Of a stretch of DNA of 64,000 bases, positions 25,571-34,619 are shown piece after piece. The notes below the pieces were generated by a model that was given only the letters and a program-made list of their open reading frames with translations, had not been told where the DNA came from and searched no databases. The DNA lies in the NCBI RefSeq assembly GCF_015169395.1, contig NZ_CP063458.1, positions 3,224,001-3,288,000 on the forward strand, written 5' to 3'. A program made the translations under genes and the position numbers. The DNA comes from Humisphaera borealis (lineage in GTDB: Bacteria > Planctomycetota > Phycisphaerae > Tepidisphaerales > Tepidisphaeraceae). Every line of letters starts with the position of its first letter. Within the stretch, counting starts at the first letter, position 1.

Positions 25571-26371
25571 GGCAGCGCCGGACGGCGAACCGCTTACAGG
25601 GGCGGGATCCTCCGCGACGGCGATCGGCTTTCGTCCCCACAATTTGCCGACGCGATTCAGCAGTTTCGCCCGGCCGGCTTCCGTCGCGAGCAGCATCGCC
25701 AGGCGAACGATCAGATACATTGCGACGATCGCCAGGGCGACCGGCTTCCATCCCCCGCCAATGAAACGCTCGAACGGCGCGACGAACACGTCGCCGAAGA
25801 GGACCACCAGGCCAATCAGCCCAGGCGTCCAGACGAAAGCGAAGAAGCAGGTCCACCAGAAAAAGGCTCGGGTGCGTTTCGTCAGTGCCCCGACGGCCAG
25901 GTACAGCGGTACCCGGATGCCGGGCATGACACGGCACATCGCGATCGCCGCCCAGGGTCGGCGGTCGAACCAGGCCCCGAACGCCTGAAGCCGTTCGGGG
26001 CTCAGCCGACGTGTGAAGAACTTCCACCGCAGCACGCCCATGCCGCCGAGCCGGCCAATGGCAAAGAACAGCAGGTCGCCGATGTAGATGCCCAGGAAAC
26101 ATCCCAGTCCGCCGATCCAGGGGGAAATCTGTTCACGCCGGATCAGCATGCCGACCGCGATGCATACGAGATCTTCAGAGATGAGGGTGCCGAGGATGAT
26201 GGCGCCAATTTGTGCCGCGGCGGGCATGTCGCGCAGCGTCGCGTCATTGGGCAGGAGCGAACCCGAACCGATCGCTGCCGCGACCGCCGGCATCGCGACG
26301 TGCAATGAAACCAAGCCGGCTCCGAGAAGCACGATTGAAGCGATGACTTTTCGGAATGGAGATTGACGCAT
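25565..26371 (-). CDS. DedA-family membrane protein
   Basis: A 268-residue integral membrane protein with about five to six hydrophobic segments. The SNARE-associated/DedA domain is seen in SEDLVCIAVGMLIRREQISP, then GCFLGIYIGDLLFFAIGRLG, and CRVMPGIRVPLYLAVGAL, where the acidic and Arg-Pro-Gly residues are the conserved family set. DedA proteins act in lipid carrier recycling, envelope homeostasis and proton-dependent transport. ATG 26371 is taken as start; a GTG seven codons upstream is possible and neither has a strong ribosome site. The stop codon is part of the flanking inverted repeat. Confidence 0.88.
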   Translation of the reverse strand: MRQSPFRKVIASIVLLGAGLVSLHVAMPAVAAAIGSGSLLPNDATLRDMPAAAQIGAIILGTLISEDLVCIAVGMLIRREQISPWIGGLGCFLGIYIGDLLFFAIGRLGGMGVLRWKFFTRRLSPERLQAFGAWFDRRPWAAIAMCRVMPGIRVPLYLAVGALTKRTRAFFWWTCFFAFVWTPGLIGLVVLFGDVFVAPFERFIGGGWKPVALAIVAMYLIVRLAMLLATEAGRAKLLNRVGKLWGRKPIAVAEDPAPVSGSPSGAAD

Positions 26372-26427
26372 CGACGGGTGAAGTTTAGCCACGGAATCTC
26401 AGCGCCACCACGCTTTGGCATATTACG

Positions 26428-26850
26428 ATGGCGGACATGGCCACGCCGCACCATTACGAGATCGATGTTCCCGCCTCGGCGATCGACGCCAACGGTCACG
26501 CCAACAACGTGGAGTTCGTCCGCTGGATGCAGGAGGCGGCGATCTCTCACGCCGACGCCTCGGGCTGCACGAAGCTGACGACGGATGCCGGTGCCACCTG
26601 GGTAGCGCGGTCGCACCACATCGAATACCGGCGGCCGGCGATGCTGGGCGATCGGGTTCGGGTGGTAACCTGGGTGGAAAACATCCGCCGGTCATTTTCG
26701 CTGCGGAAGTATCGGTTCGAACGGGTCGCCGACGGCACCGTGCTCGCCGAAGGACAGACGGACTGGGTGCATGTCGATGTTGCGACGGGCCGGCCCAAAT
26801 CGGTGCCGGCGGAGATTGTCGGCCTGTTCGATCTGAAATCTGAGGCCTGA
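26428..26850 (+). CDS. Acyl-CoA thioesterase, hotdog fold
   Basis: A 140-residue single-domain hotdog enzyme of the 4-hydroxybenzoyl-CoA/YbgC type. The active-site segment AIDANGHANNVEFVRWMQEA carries the conserved Asp and the GHxNN pattern. It continues with IEYRRPAMLGDRVRVVTWVE and a final strand LAEGQTDWVHVDVATGRP. It should release free acid and CoA from an acyl-CoA; the acyl chain is unknown. An ATG at 26437 is an alternative start. It is divergent from the DedA gene. Confidence 0.88.
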   Translation: MADMATPHHYEIDVPASAIDANGHANNVEFVRWMQEAAISHADASGCTKLTTDAGATWVARSHHIEYRRPAMLGDRVRVVTWVENIRRSFSLRKYRFERVADGTVLAEGQTDWVHVDVATGRPKSVPAEIVGLFDLKSEA

Positions 26851-27007
26851 AAGCCCTGCGTTGAGATTTGCGGGTTTGTAAACGCAATCGCCCGGCGAGA
26901 CCTCGTGAGGTCGCGTCGGGCGTGCATGGGCTTTGGTCTCGTCGCCGGGCTTGTGTCCGCCGGAGTCAATTCTCCGGTCGGCCTTGCCGGGCGAGAGTTT
27001 GTTTTCG

Positions 27008-27607
27008 TTAACCGACGCGAACGCGTTCGGTGCGGTATTCCCAGTGGCCTTCGCAGACCAGCTCCTGCCGTTCGATGGTCTCGAAACGGCCTTCGCGAAC
27101 GCACACTTTCTTGTGCACTTCCTGGAAACCGCCCTCGCGGACGCATACACGAGTATGCACTTCTTCGAAGTGGCCCGGCGCGACACAAACGCGCTCGGCG
27201 ACTTCGACGAATCGGCCGCAGGCTCGGTCGAAGCGGCGGGTCTGGCGGTACTCGTACCGCTCGGGGATCCATACCTTCTCGCACCGCATCTCGTACACCG
27301 GTTCGATGTACACGCGCTCGCAGCGCGTCTCATACACCGGCTCGATCCACCGGCGGTCGCACACGGTGCGGTACTGGGCCGGAACCCAGACCTTGACGGT
27401 GCGTTCCTGGTACACCGGTTCGCAACGACGGCTGTCGTGGTCGTGCCGGTCGCCGATACGGATGTCGAAATTGAAGTCAAACTTCGGGCGGTCGCCGGCC
27501 TGGGCCGTTGGAGCCATGCCCAGCCCTGCGAAAGCCGCCGCCGACAGAGTCAGCAAAGTCGCCTTCTTGCCCAGGTTCCTCCCGATCTTGTTCAAAATGC
27601 CGAACAT
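27008..27607 (-). CDS. Secreted Cys/Tyr-rich short-repeat protein
   Basis: A 199-residue exported protein of unknown function. ATG 27607 has GGAGG 6 nt upstream. The signal region runs to about residue 37 (LLTLSAAAFAGLGMAPTAQAG). From about residue 62 to the end the chain is a series of degenerate 13-17-residue units: WVPAQYRTVCDRR, WIEPVYETRCER, VYIEPVYEMRCEK and VWIPERYEYRQ form one subtype, and APGHFEEVHTRVCVREG, GFQEVHKKVCVREG and RFETIERQELVCEG a second. Each unit has an aromatic, an acidic residue and usually one Cys, suggesting stacked beta-hairpins with disulfides or metal binding. I recall similar proteins in planctomycetes but no function. Confidence 0.8.
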   Translation of the reverse strand: MFGILNKIGRNLGKKATLLTLSAAAFAGLGMAPTAQAGDRPKFDFNFDIRIGDRHDHDSRRCEPVYQERTVKVWVPAQYRTVCDRRWIEPVYETRCERVYIEPVYEMRCEKVWIPERYEYRQTRRFDRACGRFVEVAERVCVAPGHFEEVHTRVCVREGGFQEVHKKVCVREGRFETIERQELVCEGHWEYRTERVRVG

Positions 27608-27841
27608 AAAGAGCCTCCGATCGTCAATGTCGCACAGCGTTTCTGCAGGCCCGACCGGCTATCGAAATCGTGCCGTCGTCAGGCTTTGTGGCAGTCGCTT
27701 TGTGCGTCACTGGAACTGACAGGAAGGGGTAGGCGGGGTTAGCGATGCCCTGGACAGGGCATGTGATTATCGACCGACCGGCGATGCAGGCCGGCGGCGG
27801 GCAGCAACGCACAAGCGCGTCCGATAAGGAGTGCTGTAACG

Positions 27842-27879
27842 CGAACGGCCCGGAGCAATGAAATGCTCCGGGCCGTTCG
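27842..27879. terminator. Strong stem-loop downstream of secreted-protein gene
   Basis: A perfect 16-bp GC-rich stem (27842-27857 with 27864-27879) around the loop ATGAAA. It lies about 77 nt beyond the stop of the leftward gene ending at 27956. There is no T-tract, so it may stop transcription poorly on its own or protect the mRNA 3' end. Confidence 0.65.
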
Positions 27880-27911
27880 TGGGTTCGATGTTCGGATCTG
27901 GCATATCTGGT

Positions 27912-27934
27912 ATCTCAAATATCAGATTTGAGAT
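27912..27934. repeat. Small hairpin ATCTCAAAT/ATTTGAGAT
   Basis: A 9-bp perfect stem with a 5-nt loop (ATCAG), 22 nt beyond the stop of the gene ending at 27956. Its AT-rich sequence contrasts with its surroundings. With the neighbouring GC-rich stem-loop it is the only structure I see in the 348-bp gap 27608-27955. Confidence 0.55.
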
Positions 27935-27955
27935 GCCACAATCCTGGAAGCGTTC

Positions 27956-28885
27956 TCAGTCCGCCCAGTCCCACCAGGCGTGGACGTCGCTGACGCCGAG
28001 GTTCTCGCCGCCGAGCTTCCACTTGAGCGCCTTGCCGTCGGCCTTCACCTGGATCTCGGCGAGGTAGTCGGTGACGTTCTTGAAGTCCTTGCCGTCCTTC
28101 TTGATCATCTCGGTGTCGAGCATCTTCACGCGAATGGCGTTTTCGTCGTCATTCAGCATCAGCATTTCTTCTTCGTACCATTCGCCGGCGTCGTCCTTCA
28201 TCATGACGTTGCGGCGGGTCCGCTTGATCTTGGTGTAAGTCTTGACGTCAATGCCGGCGTGCTCGCCGAAGGTCAGGCCGACGGGGTCGAGCCGCTTGAC
28301 GATCTTGCCGCCGTTGTTCCAAAGCATCAGCGTGAACTGCCCGCCGTAGTGGTCGGTCTTCTTCTCGCTGCCACCGACGATCTTCTTCACGTCCTTGACC
28401 AACGCTTTGTGGGCCTTCAGCGTGTCGGCGGCAATCTTCTTGGCCTCGTCGGCGGTCGCCTTGGCGGCAGAACGACCGGCAACGGCCTTTTCAGCCTCGG
28501 CCTTCTTGGCGACGAACGCCTTGACCGTCGCGTCATCACCCTTGCCCTGGAACAGGGTGACGGTCAGCAGTGCGAACTGGCCGTCGGCCAATTCACCCTT
28601 CCAGACGCCCAGCGGCTTGGCCGGCTCGACGGCAGGTGTGCGGGGGCCGATCTTCCAGCTTCCGTTGATCGGCAGCTTCTGCATGTCCAGTTCCTTGCCG
28701 GCGGCGACGCCGGTCAGGATCGCAAAGGCCTCGTCATCGGCCTTGTCCTCGATCGCATAGGTCTGGATCGCCATCAGGCGGGTGAGATCGACAGTGACGG
28801 CGGCCGCGCGAACCTGGCTGGCCGGCAATCCCAGGCCGAGCAGGAGAGCGAGCGACGCCACGAAACGGCTCAAACGAGCATTCAT
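27956..28885 (-). CDS. Secreted hypothetical protein, 309 residues
   Basis: Family not recognised. ATG 28885 is preceded by GGAG at 9 nt and opens a signal peptide (MNARLSRFVASLALLLGLGL, cleavage near VRAAA). The mature protein has an N-terminal alpha/beta part, a central Lys/Ala-rich helical stretch (about 125-180, AEAEKAVAGRSAAKATADEA) likely to be a coiled coil, and a C-terminal beta-rich part (HYGGQFTLMLWNNGGKIVKR, then EEEMLMLNDDENAIRVKMLD) ending in an aromatic tail, HAWWDWAD. No catalytic motif is visible. It is followed by a strong stem-loop. Confidence 0.75.
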   Translation of the reverse strand: MNARLSRFVASLALLLGLGLPASQVRAAAVTVDLTRLMAIQTYAIEDKADDEAFAILTGVAAGKELDMQKLPINGSWKIGPRTPAVEPAKPLGVWKGELADGQFALLTVTLFQGKGDDATVKAFVAKKAEAEKAVAGRSAAKATADEAKKIAADTLKAHKALVKDVKKIVGGSEKKTDHYGGQFTLMLWNNGGKIVKRLDPVGLTFGEHAGIDVKTYTKIKRTRRNVMMKDDAGEWYEEEMLMLNDDENAIRVKMLDTEMIKKDGKDFKNVTDYLAEIQVKADGKALKWKLGGENLGVSDVHAWWDWAD

Positions 28886-29121
28886 CCGAAAACTCCGAAG
28901 GTAGAGATTGGTCATACAACAGGAAACCGATGGCACGACCCGCCGATGCCGATCCCTTTCGACCGTTCGGTCGAAGGCTTGGCCGCAGCGGTTACCCTCC
29001 GCCCGCAAGAACGTCACGGCGAAACTGCCACATCCCCGAAACTAATACGTCGGAGCCGGCAAGCCGTTTCGCTGCTGAACGGAATCGGGGATTATGAAGC
29101 GGGAAAGCCACCCACGCAACC

Positions 29122-29127
29122 TATAAT
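29122..29127 (+). promoter_or_regulatory. Possible -10 box TATAAT before lipoprotein gene
   Basis: A perfect TATAAT hexamer 34 nt before the chosen start codon at 29162 (and 16 nt before an alternative ATG at 29144). No -35 match is obvious at 16-18 bp. Confidence 0.35.
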
Positions 29128-29161
29128 GTCGCCCTGCCAAACCATGGACTTATCCCGAATC

Positions 29162-29563
29162 ATGTTCCGCACCCTGACGGCCCGAGTGCTCCGCACGGCT
29201 TGCTGCCTGGGCCCCGCTGCCGCCGTTGGGTGTTCGACCGATTTTGCTCAGCGGGCCGAGCAGAGAGCGCCGGATCGGCTTCGCGGCGTGAATGTGAGTT
29301 ACGACGTCGCCGGGATGGGCGCCCCGGATCCTGTCCGGCCGCAGGAACCCGTACAGTCCCCCTATGCTTCGGTAAAGCCAGCGACAATGCTCGTCTGGTG
29401 GCAAACCGCCGACGGCGTGGTCCATCAGAAGGAAGTCGAGACGCGCGGCGGGACGATCAACCCCGAGCGGTTCGCCGGTTCGCTCTGGGTGGAAGTGACG
29501 GCGGTCGGTTCCCGGCCGAAGCGGCTGACGACGATGCCCTCGACGACGCCGGTCACGGACTGA
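29162..29563 (+). CDS. Small putative lipoprotein
   Basis: A 133-residue protein, family not recognised. The N-terminus (MFRTLTARVLRTACCLGPAA) is hydrophobic and followed by AVGCS, a possible lipobox with Cys25. The mature part has a Pro-rich segment (PDPVRPQEPVQSP) and a beta-rich end (ATMLVWWQTADGVVHQKEVE, then SLWVEVTAVGSRPKRL). The start could also be ATG 29144. It is probably attached to the membrane and exposed to the periplasm. Confidence 0.6.
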   Translation: MFRTLTARVLRTACCLGPAAAVGCSTDFAQRAEQRAPDRLRGVNVSYDVAGMGAPDPVRPQEPVQSPYASVKPATMLVWWQTADGVVHQKEVETRGGTINPERFAGSLWVEVTAVGSRPKRLTTMPSTTPVTD

Positions 29564-29682
29564 ATTGAGCCGAGCCGAACCTCGACGTTTGCGGGGGCGT
29601 TCGGCGCGTAACAGCTACGAGCCCTCGCGGTATCATCCTTGAAGTCATTTTGTGCCTTTCACGTCATCGTCCCGGAGGCCCC

Positions 29683-31149
29683 ATGCTGCGATCGCTGCCG
29701 ACGCTGTGCGCGTTGATGCTCGTGATGACTCCCACCGTTCGCGCCGCCGACGCCCCGCTGCAAGACCAGGCCGCCGCCGCGATGGAGAAAGCCGTCAAGT
29801 TCTTCCACGGTTCGGTCTCGAGCCATGGCGGGTATCTCTACAAGTACAGTGCGGACCTGGCGAAGCGCGAAGGGGAAGGCGTCGCCGACATCGACACGGT
29901 CTGGGTGCAGCCGCCCGGCACGCCTGCCGTCGGGATGGCTTATCTCGACGCGTGGGAGCGGACCAAGGCCCCCTACTTGCTCGCCGCGGCCAAAGACGCC
30001 GGCATGTGCCTGGTCAACGGGCAGCTTCGTTCCGGCGGATGGACCGGCTGGATCCACTTCGGCGACGCCGACCGCAAGAAGTTCGCCTACCGCGTTGACC
30101 CTGCCCCCAAGGCCGGCGGGAAGAAGGCGTTCAATGTTTCGACGTTTGACGACGATAAAACGCAGTCCGGCGTCCGCTTTCTCGCCCGGCTCGACAAGGC
30201 ACTCGACTTCAAGGACCCGAAGATCCACGAATGCGTCACGACAGCGCTCGATGCGATTCTGAAGGCACAGTTCCCCAACGGGGCCTGGGCACAGGGGTGG
30301 GAAGCCTTCCCCGATGCCGCCGACCATCCCGTCAAACCGGCCGCCTATCCCGCCGACTGGCCGCGGAAGTATCCCGGCGGTTCGTATTGGTGGTGGTACA
30401 CCTTTAACGACAACACGGTCCACGACACGATCAACACGCTGCTACTGGCGACTGAAATCTACGGCGATACGAAGTACCGTGAATCGGCGATTCGTGCCGG
30501 AAAGTTCATGGTCCTGGCTCAGCTCCCCGACCCGCAACCGGCCTGGGCACAGCAGTACAACTTCAACATGGAACCCGCCTGGGCCAGAAAGTTCGAGCCG
30601 GCGGCGATTACGGGCGGCGAATCACAAGGGGTCATCGAATCACTGATGAAGCTTTACGTCGAGACCGGCGACCGGGCCTTTCTCGCACCGATTCCCAAGG
30701 CACTGGAGTATCTCAAGAAGTCCCGCCTGCCCGACGGCCAACTCGCACGGTTCTATGAACTTAAGACAAACAAGCCGCTCTATTTCACGAAGACATACGA
30801 GCTGACCTACGACGACGGCGACCTGCCGACGCACTATGGTTTCAAAGTGTCGAGCAAGCTGGAATCGCTGCAGAAGAGGTTCGACGAGGTGTCGAAGTTG
30901 TCGCCTGAAAAGCTCGCCGCAAAACGGACAAAGAAGCGCGATTCGGCGACCCCGCCTCTGGCTTTGGAGAAGGCTGTAAAGGAGGTTATTGCCGGCCAGG
31001 ACGACCGCGGCGCGTGGGTCACTGACGGGTCGCTGAAGTATCACAAGAACGACGGCACCCGCCGGGTCATAGAAAGTGAGACGTTTATCAAGAATCTTGC
31101 AACATTGAGCCTTTATCTCGACCAACGGGCTCATCAGAAAGCGGAATAG
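29683..31149 (+). CDS. Secreted pectate lyase, PL10-type
   Basis: A 488-residue exported enzyme, ATG 29683 with GGAGG 4 nt upstream and a signal peptide (MLRSLPTLCALMLVMTPTVRAAD). PL10 lyases cleave polygalacturonate by beta-elimination, with an alpha-helical barrel fold. Matching segments are STFDDDKTQSGVRFLARL, LKAQFPNGAWAQGWEAFPD, WWWYTFNDNTVHDTINTLLL and the helical-repeat end. A GGESQGVIESLMKLYVETGD segment is also typical. Product oligogalacturonides would feed hexuronate catabolism, to which the tagaturonate epimerase at 51.9 kb belongs. A small hairpin follows the stop. Confidence 0.8.
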   Translation: MLRSLPTLCALMLVMTPTVRAADAPLQDQAAAAMEKAVKFFHGSVSSHGGYLYKYSADLAKREGEGVADIDTVWVQPPGTPAVGMAYLDAWERTKAPYLLAAAKDAGMCLVNGQLRSGGWTGWIHFGDADRKKFAYRVDPAPKAGGKKAFNVSTFDDDKTQSGVRFLARLDKALDFKDPKIHECVTTALDAILKAQFPNGAWAQGWEAFPDAADHPVKPAAYPADWPRKYPGGSYWWWYTFNDNTVHDTINTLLLATEIYGDTKYRESAIRAGKFMVLAQLPDPQPAWAQQYNFNMEPAWARKFEPAAITGGESQGVIESLMKLYVETGDRAFLAPIPKALEYLKKSRLPDGQLARFYELKTNKPLYFTKTYELTYDDGDLPTHYGFKVSSKLESLQKRFDEVSKLSPEKLAAKRTKKRDSATPPLALEKAVKEVIAGQDDRGAWVTDGSLKYHKNDGTRRVIESETFIKNLATLSLYLDQRAHQKAE

Positions 31150-31191
31150 ACAGGGTGTATGCAGAACTCAACTCCTGTTGCGACTGCCTGC

Positions 31192-31214
31192 ACCCGCAGT
31201 TTTGAGCTGCGGGT
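31192..31214. terminator. Hairpin after pectate lyase gene
   Basis: An 8-bp perfect stem ACCCGCAG/CTGCGGGT with loop TTTTGAG, 42 nt after the stop codon. No T-run follows directly, so a termination role is tentative. Confidence 0.4.
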
Positions 31215-31330
31215 TCCAAAATTGGCCTGCACGATTTGTCGGACATCGCGTAGACTAGGATGATCCCCTGTAGCCTCAGGCGCAAGCTGGGAGCCGAACT
31301 GGGGCTCACTTAGTCGTTCGAGTACCTCCT

Positions 31331-32191
31331 ATGTCAAGTCGTCGTTTGATTCGTCGTCGTTCGAGCCGCCAGGCGTTCACGCTGGTCGAACTCCTGGTTG
31401 TGATCGGCATCATCGGGCTGCTGGTCTCGATTCTGCTGCCGGCAGTCAATCGAGCCCGCGAGGCCGCCAAGACCACGGTTTGCGCGAGCAACCTGCGGCA
31501 GATCGGCGTCGCGATGAACGCGTACATCCTGGATCAGCGGACACTTCCGCCCGGGAAGGCCGACGCCGGCGGCACCATCTGGCCCAAGGGAATCTTCTGG
31601 TCCAGTCACCTGGTTGCCACCAAGTTCATCTCGGCACCGACGGGTCCGGGCGCTTCCAAGGACCACATTTTCCATTGCCCCAGCGGCAGCGATGAAGACT
31701 TCACCTTCAGTGGCTTCAGCGCAACCTCGCCGAGAGACCCGCAGAACCGAGGTTTTATCCGGGTACCCGAACCGTCGGCCGCGGCGGCCGTTCAAACCTG
31801 GTACGCCCTGAATTGCCAGGTCGCCGAGAACGGCGGGGGCAAGACGTCAGCGTCGAACGCCGTTCCGTTTATCTGGGTGAAGCCCACCGACAACGCCAAC
31901 TTTGCCGACGGTGCTTACACGCGCGGCCGTGGCGTCATCAAATACGCCGACCGCCTGGTCATGGCGTTCGACGGCAACGCCTACAACTGGAACCAGATCG
32001 CAGGCTCTGTCGGCCAGATCTCGCGCGTCAGCGCCCGACACGGCAGCGCGACCAACAACGGCCTCGACGGCTTCTTCAATTGCCTGTTCTTTGACGGCCA
32101 CGTGGCACTGCTTCCGTCCGAACCGTACACCCTGCGCGGACTTCGCGCCGAACCGGGCGTGACGATTTTCCATCTCAACGATCAGAAGTAG
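31331..32191 (+). CDS. Pseudopilin-like DUF1559 protein (H-x9-DG type)
   Basis: A 286-residue protein with a type IV prepilin/pseudopilin N-terminus: [20 protein letters not shown], with the cleavage/methylation site before Phe16 and the conserved Glu20. The following hydrophobic helix and the [20 protein letters not shown] segment are standard for the planctomycete DUF1559 group. Near the C-terminus, [16 protein letters not shown] is the H-x9-DG motif region. Planctomycetes have many paralogues, whose functions are largely unknown. It would need the prepilin peptidase and perhaps the pilBCMNO machinery encoded 3 kb away on the other strand. No ribosome site is evident before ATG 31331. Confidence 0.88.
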   Translation: MSSRRLIRRRSSRQAFTLVELLVVIGIIGLLVSILLPAVNRAREAAKTTVCASNLRQIGVAMNAYILDQRTLPPGKADAGGTIWPKGIFWSSHLVATKFISAPTGPGASKDHIFHCPSGSDEDFTFSGFSATSPRDPQNRGFIRVPEPSAAAAVQTWYALNCQVAENGGGKTSASNAVPFIWVKPTDNANFADGAYTRGRGVIKYADRLVMAFDGNAYNWNQIAGSVGQISRVSARHGSATNNGLDGFFNCLFFDGHVALLPSEPYTLRGLRAEPGVTIFHLNDQK

Positions 32192-32260
32192 CGATCACCA
32201 CAGGCGGTGCGGTGGGCGAAGACAGTTTGCCCTGCTGGGCCTATCATGCGGTTGTCATTT

Positions 32261-32291
32261 CCGGCCAGGATTTACTGGCCGGTTTCTTTTT
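32261..32291 (+). terminator. Rho-independent terminator after pseudopilin gene
   Basis: CCGGCCAG-GATTTA-CTGGCCGG forms an 8-bp perfect stem followed directly by TTTCTTTTT. It lies 70 nt after the DUF1559 stop and 24 nt before the osmC start, so it should end transcription of the former. Confidence 0.75.
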
Positions 32292-32314
32292 CGGTACTCA
32301 TTGAAGGAGACATC

Positions 32315-32743
32315 ATGCCCACACGCACAGCCGACGCCGTTTGGAATGGGGGCCTCGTCGAAGGCACCGGGACGCTCAAGACCGGCAGCGGCGCCCTGAA
32401 CCTGCCCTATACCTGGAAGGCCCGCGCCGAGGACGGTGCCGGCACCAACCCCGAAGAACTCATCGCCGCCGCCCACGCCGGCTGCTATTCGATGGCGTTC
32501 TCGCACATCCTCGGTGGCGCGGGGTTCAAATCGAAGACCATCCAGACGACCGCAAAGGTTGCATTCGAGAAGCAGGGAGACGGCTTTGCGATCACCAAAA
32601 TCGACCTGGTGACGACCGCCGAGATCCCCGGTATCGACGATGCCACCTTCCAGAAGCTCGCGACGATGGCCAAGGAAGGCTGCCCCGTCTCCAAAGCCCT
32701 GTCGGCAACGCCGATCTCGCTGAGCGCGACGCTGAAGAAGTGA
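32315..32743 (+). CDS. osmC: OsmC-family peroxiredoxin
   Basis: A 142-residue enzyme that reduces organic hydroperoxides with two redox cysteines. ATG 32315 has AAGGAG 5 nt upstream. The N-terminus MPTRTADAVWNGGLVEGTGT is typical. The peroxidatic cysteine is in AAAHAGCYSMAFSH and the resolving cysteine in AKEGCPVSKALS. Length and motif spacing fit OsmC itself, not Ohr. It is likely induced by osmotic or oxidative stress. It is followed by a hairpin with a T-tract. Confidence 0.93.
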   Translation: MPTRTADAVWNGGLVEGTGTLKTGSGALNLPYTWKARAEDGAGTNPEELIAAAHAGCYSMAFSHILGGAGFKSKTIQTTAKVAFEKQGDGFAITKIDLVTTAEIPGIDDATFQKLATMAKEGCPVSKALSATPISLSATLKK

Positions 32744-32764
32744 AGCAGCAGGCACGAACGCAGT

Positions 32765-32820
32765 GAGGCACGCAGGTACAAAGGGAAACGCCCCTGGTGC
32801 CTGCGTGCCTCTTTGTTTTT
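32765..32820 (+). terminator. Hairpin with T-tract after osmC, GAGGCACGC repeat family
   Basis: GAGGCACGCAGG (32765-32776) pairs perfectly with 32800-32811, followed by TTTGTTTTT. It lies 22 nt after the osmC stop and before the convergent gpmI stop at 32846. The same words occur in the inverted repeat between upp and leuD, so it is both a repeat copy and a good terminator. Confidence 0.7.
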
Positions 32821-32845
32821 CGGTGCCTTCCGTGCCTTCCTTGCC

Positions 32846-34465
32846 TCAAGCGATCAGCGACACACCGGTCATCTCCGCCGGCTTGGGCAGTCCCATCATG
32901 TCGAGCACGGTCGGTGCGACGTCGGCGAGCCGGCCGCCTTCGCGGAGTTTCTTGCCCTTGGCCCGGTCATCGACCACGACCAGCTCAACGGGGTAGGTCG
33001 TGTGGGCCGTGTGGGGGCCACCGGTGGCGGGGTCGATCATCTGCTCGGCGTTGCCATGGTCGGCCAGCACGATCGCCACGCCGTCCTGCTTTTTGACCGC
33101 ATCGAGGATGCGACCGACGCACACATCGACGTGCTCGCACGCCTTGATGGCCGCCGCCAGCACGCCGGTATGGCCGACCATATCGCCGTTGGCGAAGTTC
33201 ACCACGACCAGGTCGTAGACCCCGCTGTTGATGCGGCTGACGACTTCATCGCAGATGCCGTAGGCGCTCATCTCCGGCTTCTGGTCGTACGTGCTGACGT
33301 CCGTGGCGCTCGGCACGATCTGCCGGTCTTCGCCGGGAAACGGTTCGTTGCGGTAGTCGTTGAAGAAGAAGGTGACGTGCGGAAACTTCTCGGTCTCGGC
33401 ACAACGGAACTGCTTGAGGCCGAGGTTCGAGAGGTACTCCGCCAGGATGTTGTTCATCTTCGGCGGCTTGGGGTAGGCCACGTGCACCGGCAGGCCGGAC
33501 TCGTACGCGGTCATCGTGGCGAAGTAAACATTCAGCTTGCCGCCTCGATCAAACCCCATGGTCTTGCCTTCCGCTTCGAACGGAAACTGCTCGAGCACGA
33601 ACGCCTTGCTGATCTCGCGCGGGCGGTCGCCGCGGTAGTTGTAAAAGATGACGGCGTCACCGTCAGAGACCTTGGCGAGCGGTTTGTCGCCATGCGTGCC
33701 GGTGATAACCGACGGCGTAATGAACTCGTCGCCGGTCATGTTGGCTTCGGTGGGGTTCGCGTAGTAATGCCTGATCGCTTCGTCGGCAGAGAGGAATTTG
33801 GGGCCTTCGCCGAAAACAATCGCACGGTATGCCTTTTCGACGCGTGCCCAGCGGTTGTCACGGTCCATCGCCCAGTAACGGCCGGACACCGTCGCCACTC
33901 GTCCGACACCGATCTCGGCCATCTTCGCCTCGATCTGCTGAACGTACCCGACACCGCTGTTGGGTGAAGTGTCGCGGCCGTCGGTGAACGCGTGCAGGAA
34001 GACGCGGTCGCCGGACAACCCCCGACGCTTGCACAGTTCCAGGCAACCGTAGAGGTGCTCGAGCAGGCCATGAACCCCGGCATCGGAAACGATGCCGAAG
34101 AGATGAACACGGCCGGCGTTATCGACGGCGAAGTCGAGCGCCTCGTTCAGGACGTGATTGCTGAAGAACTCCCCGTTGCGAACCTGCTTGGTGATCCGGA
34201 CGGACTCCTGGTCCACGATGCGCCCGGCACCGATGTTCTGATGTCCCACCTCGCTGTTGCCCATGGTGCCCTCGGGCAGGCCAACGTCAAAACCGCTGGT
34301 GGCGATGAGCGTGCTGGGGTACTCGGCGAGGATTCGGTCGGCGACGGGGTGCCTCGCGAGAAAAACGGCGTTGGAATCGTTCCACTGCGGGAACGGATTA
34401 CGACCCCAGCCGTCGCGGATGACCAGGACAGCGGGACGCTTGGCAACCTGAGTTACGGGGGGCAC
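32846..34465 (-). CDS. gpmI: 2,3-bisphosphoglycerate-independent phosphoglycerate mutase
   Basis: A 539-residue glycolytic enzyme that interconverts 3- and 2-phosphoglycerate with two metal ions. The start is GTG 34465 with AGGA 8 nt upstream. Metal and active-site motifs: RDGWG near 17-21, GNSEVGHQNIGAGR with the phosphoserine-forming Ser, HAFTDGRDT, NYRGDRPRE, and near the end VNFANGDMVGHTG and LADHGNAEQM. Length is slightly above the usual 510-515 residues. It is convergent with osmC and is followed upstream by the leftward pil operon's end, about 155 bp away. Confidence 0.95.
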   Translation of the reverse strand: MPPVTQVAKRPAVLVIRDGWGRNPFPQWNDSNAVFLARHPVADRILAEYPSTLIATSGFDVGLPEGTMGNSEVGHQNIGAGRIVDQESVRITKQVRNGEFFSNHVLNEALDFAVDNAGRVHLFGIVSDAGVHGLLEHLYGCLELCKRRGLSGDRVFLHAFTDGRDTSPNSGVGYVQQIEAKMAEIGVGRVATVSGRYWAMDRDNRWARVEKAYRAIVFGEGPKFLSADEAIRHYYANPTEANMTGDEFITPSVITGTHGDKPLAKVSDGDAVIFYNYRGDRPREISKAFVLEQFPFEAEGKTMGFDRGGKLNVYFATMTAYESGLPVHVAYPKPPKMNNILAEYLSNLGLKQFRCAETEKFPHVTFFFNDYRNEPFPGEDRQIVPSATDVSTYDQKPEMSAYGICDEVVSRINSGVYDLVVVNFANGDMVGHTGVLAAAIKACEHVDVCVGRILDAVKKQDGVAIVLADHGNAEQMIDPATGGPHTAHTTYPVELVVVDDRAKGKKLREGGRLADVAPTVLDMMGLPKPAEMTGVSLIA

Positions 34466-34619
34466 GAGTCAGTCCTTTCGTACGGAAGATTCCCATTCAA
34501 ACGAGCGGCGAATCTTACGCAGGAAGGCCGGGGAGAGGTAGTGGGTGATTGGGTGGTGCGGTGGTGGACAAAAACTTACCTGCCTTGTGCCACATTCCAC
34601 GCTACCCCATCACCGCATT

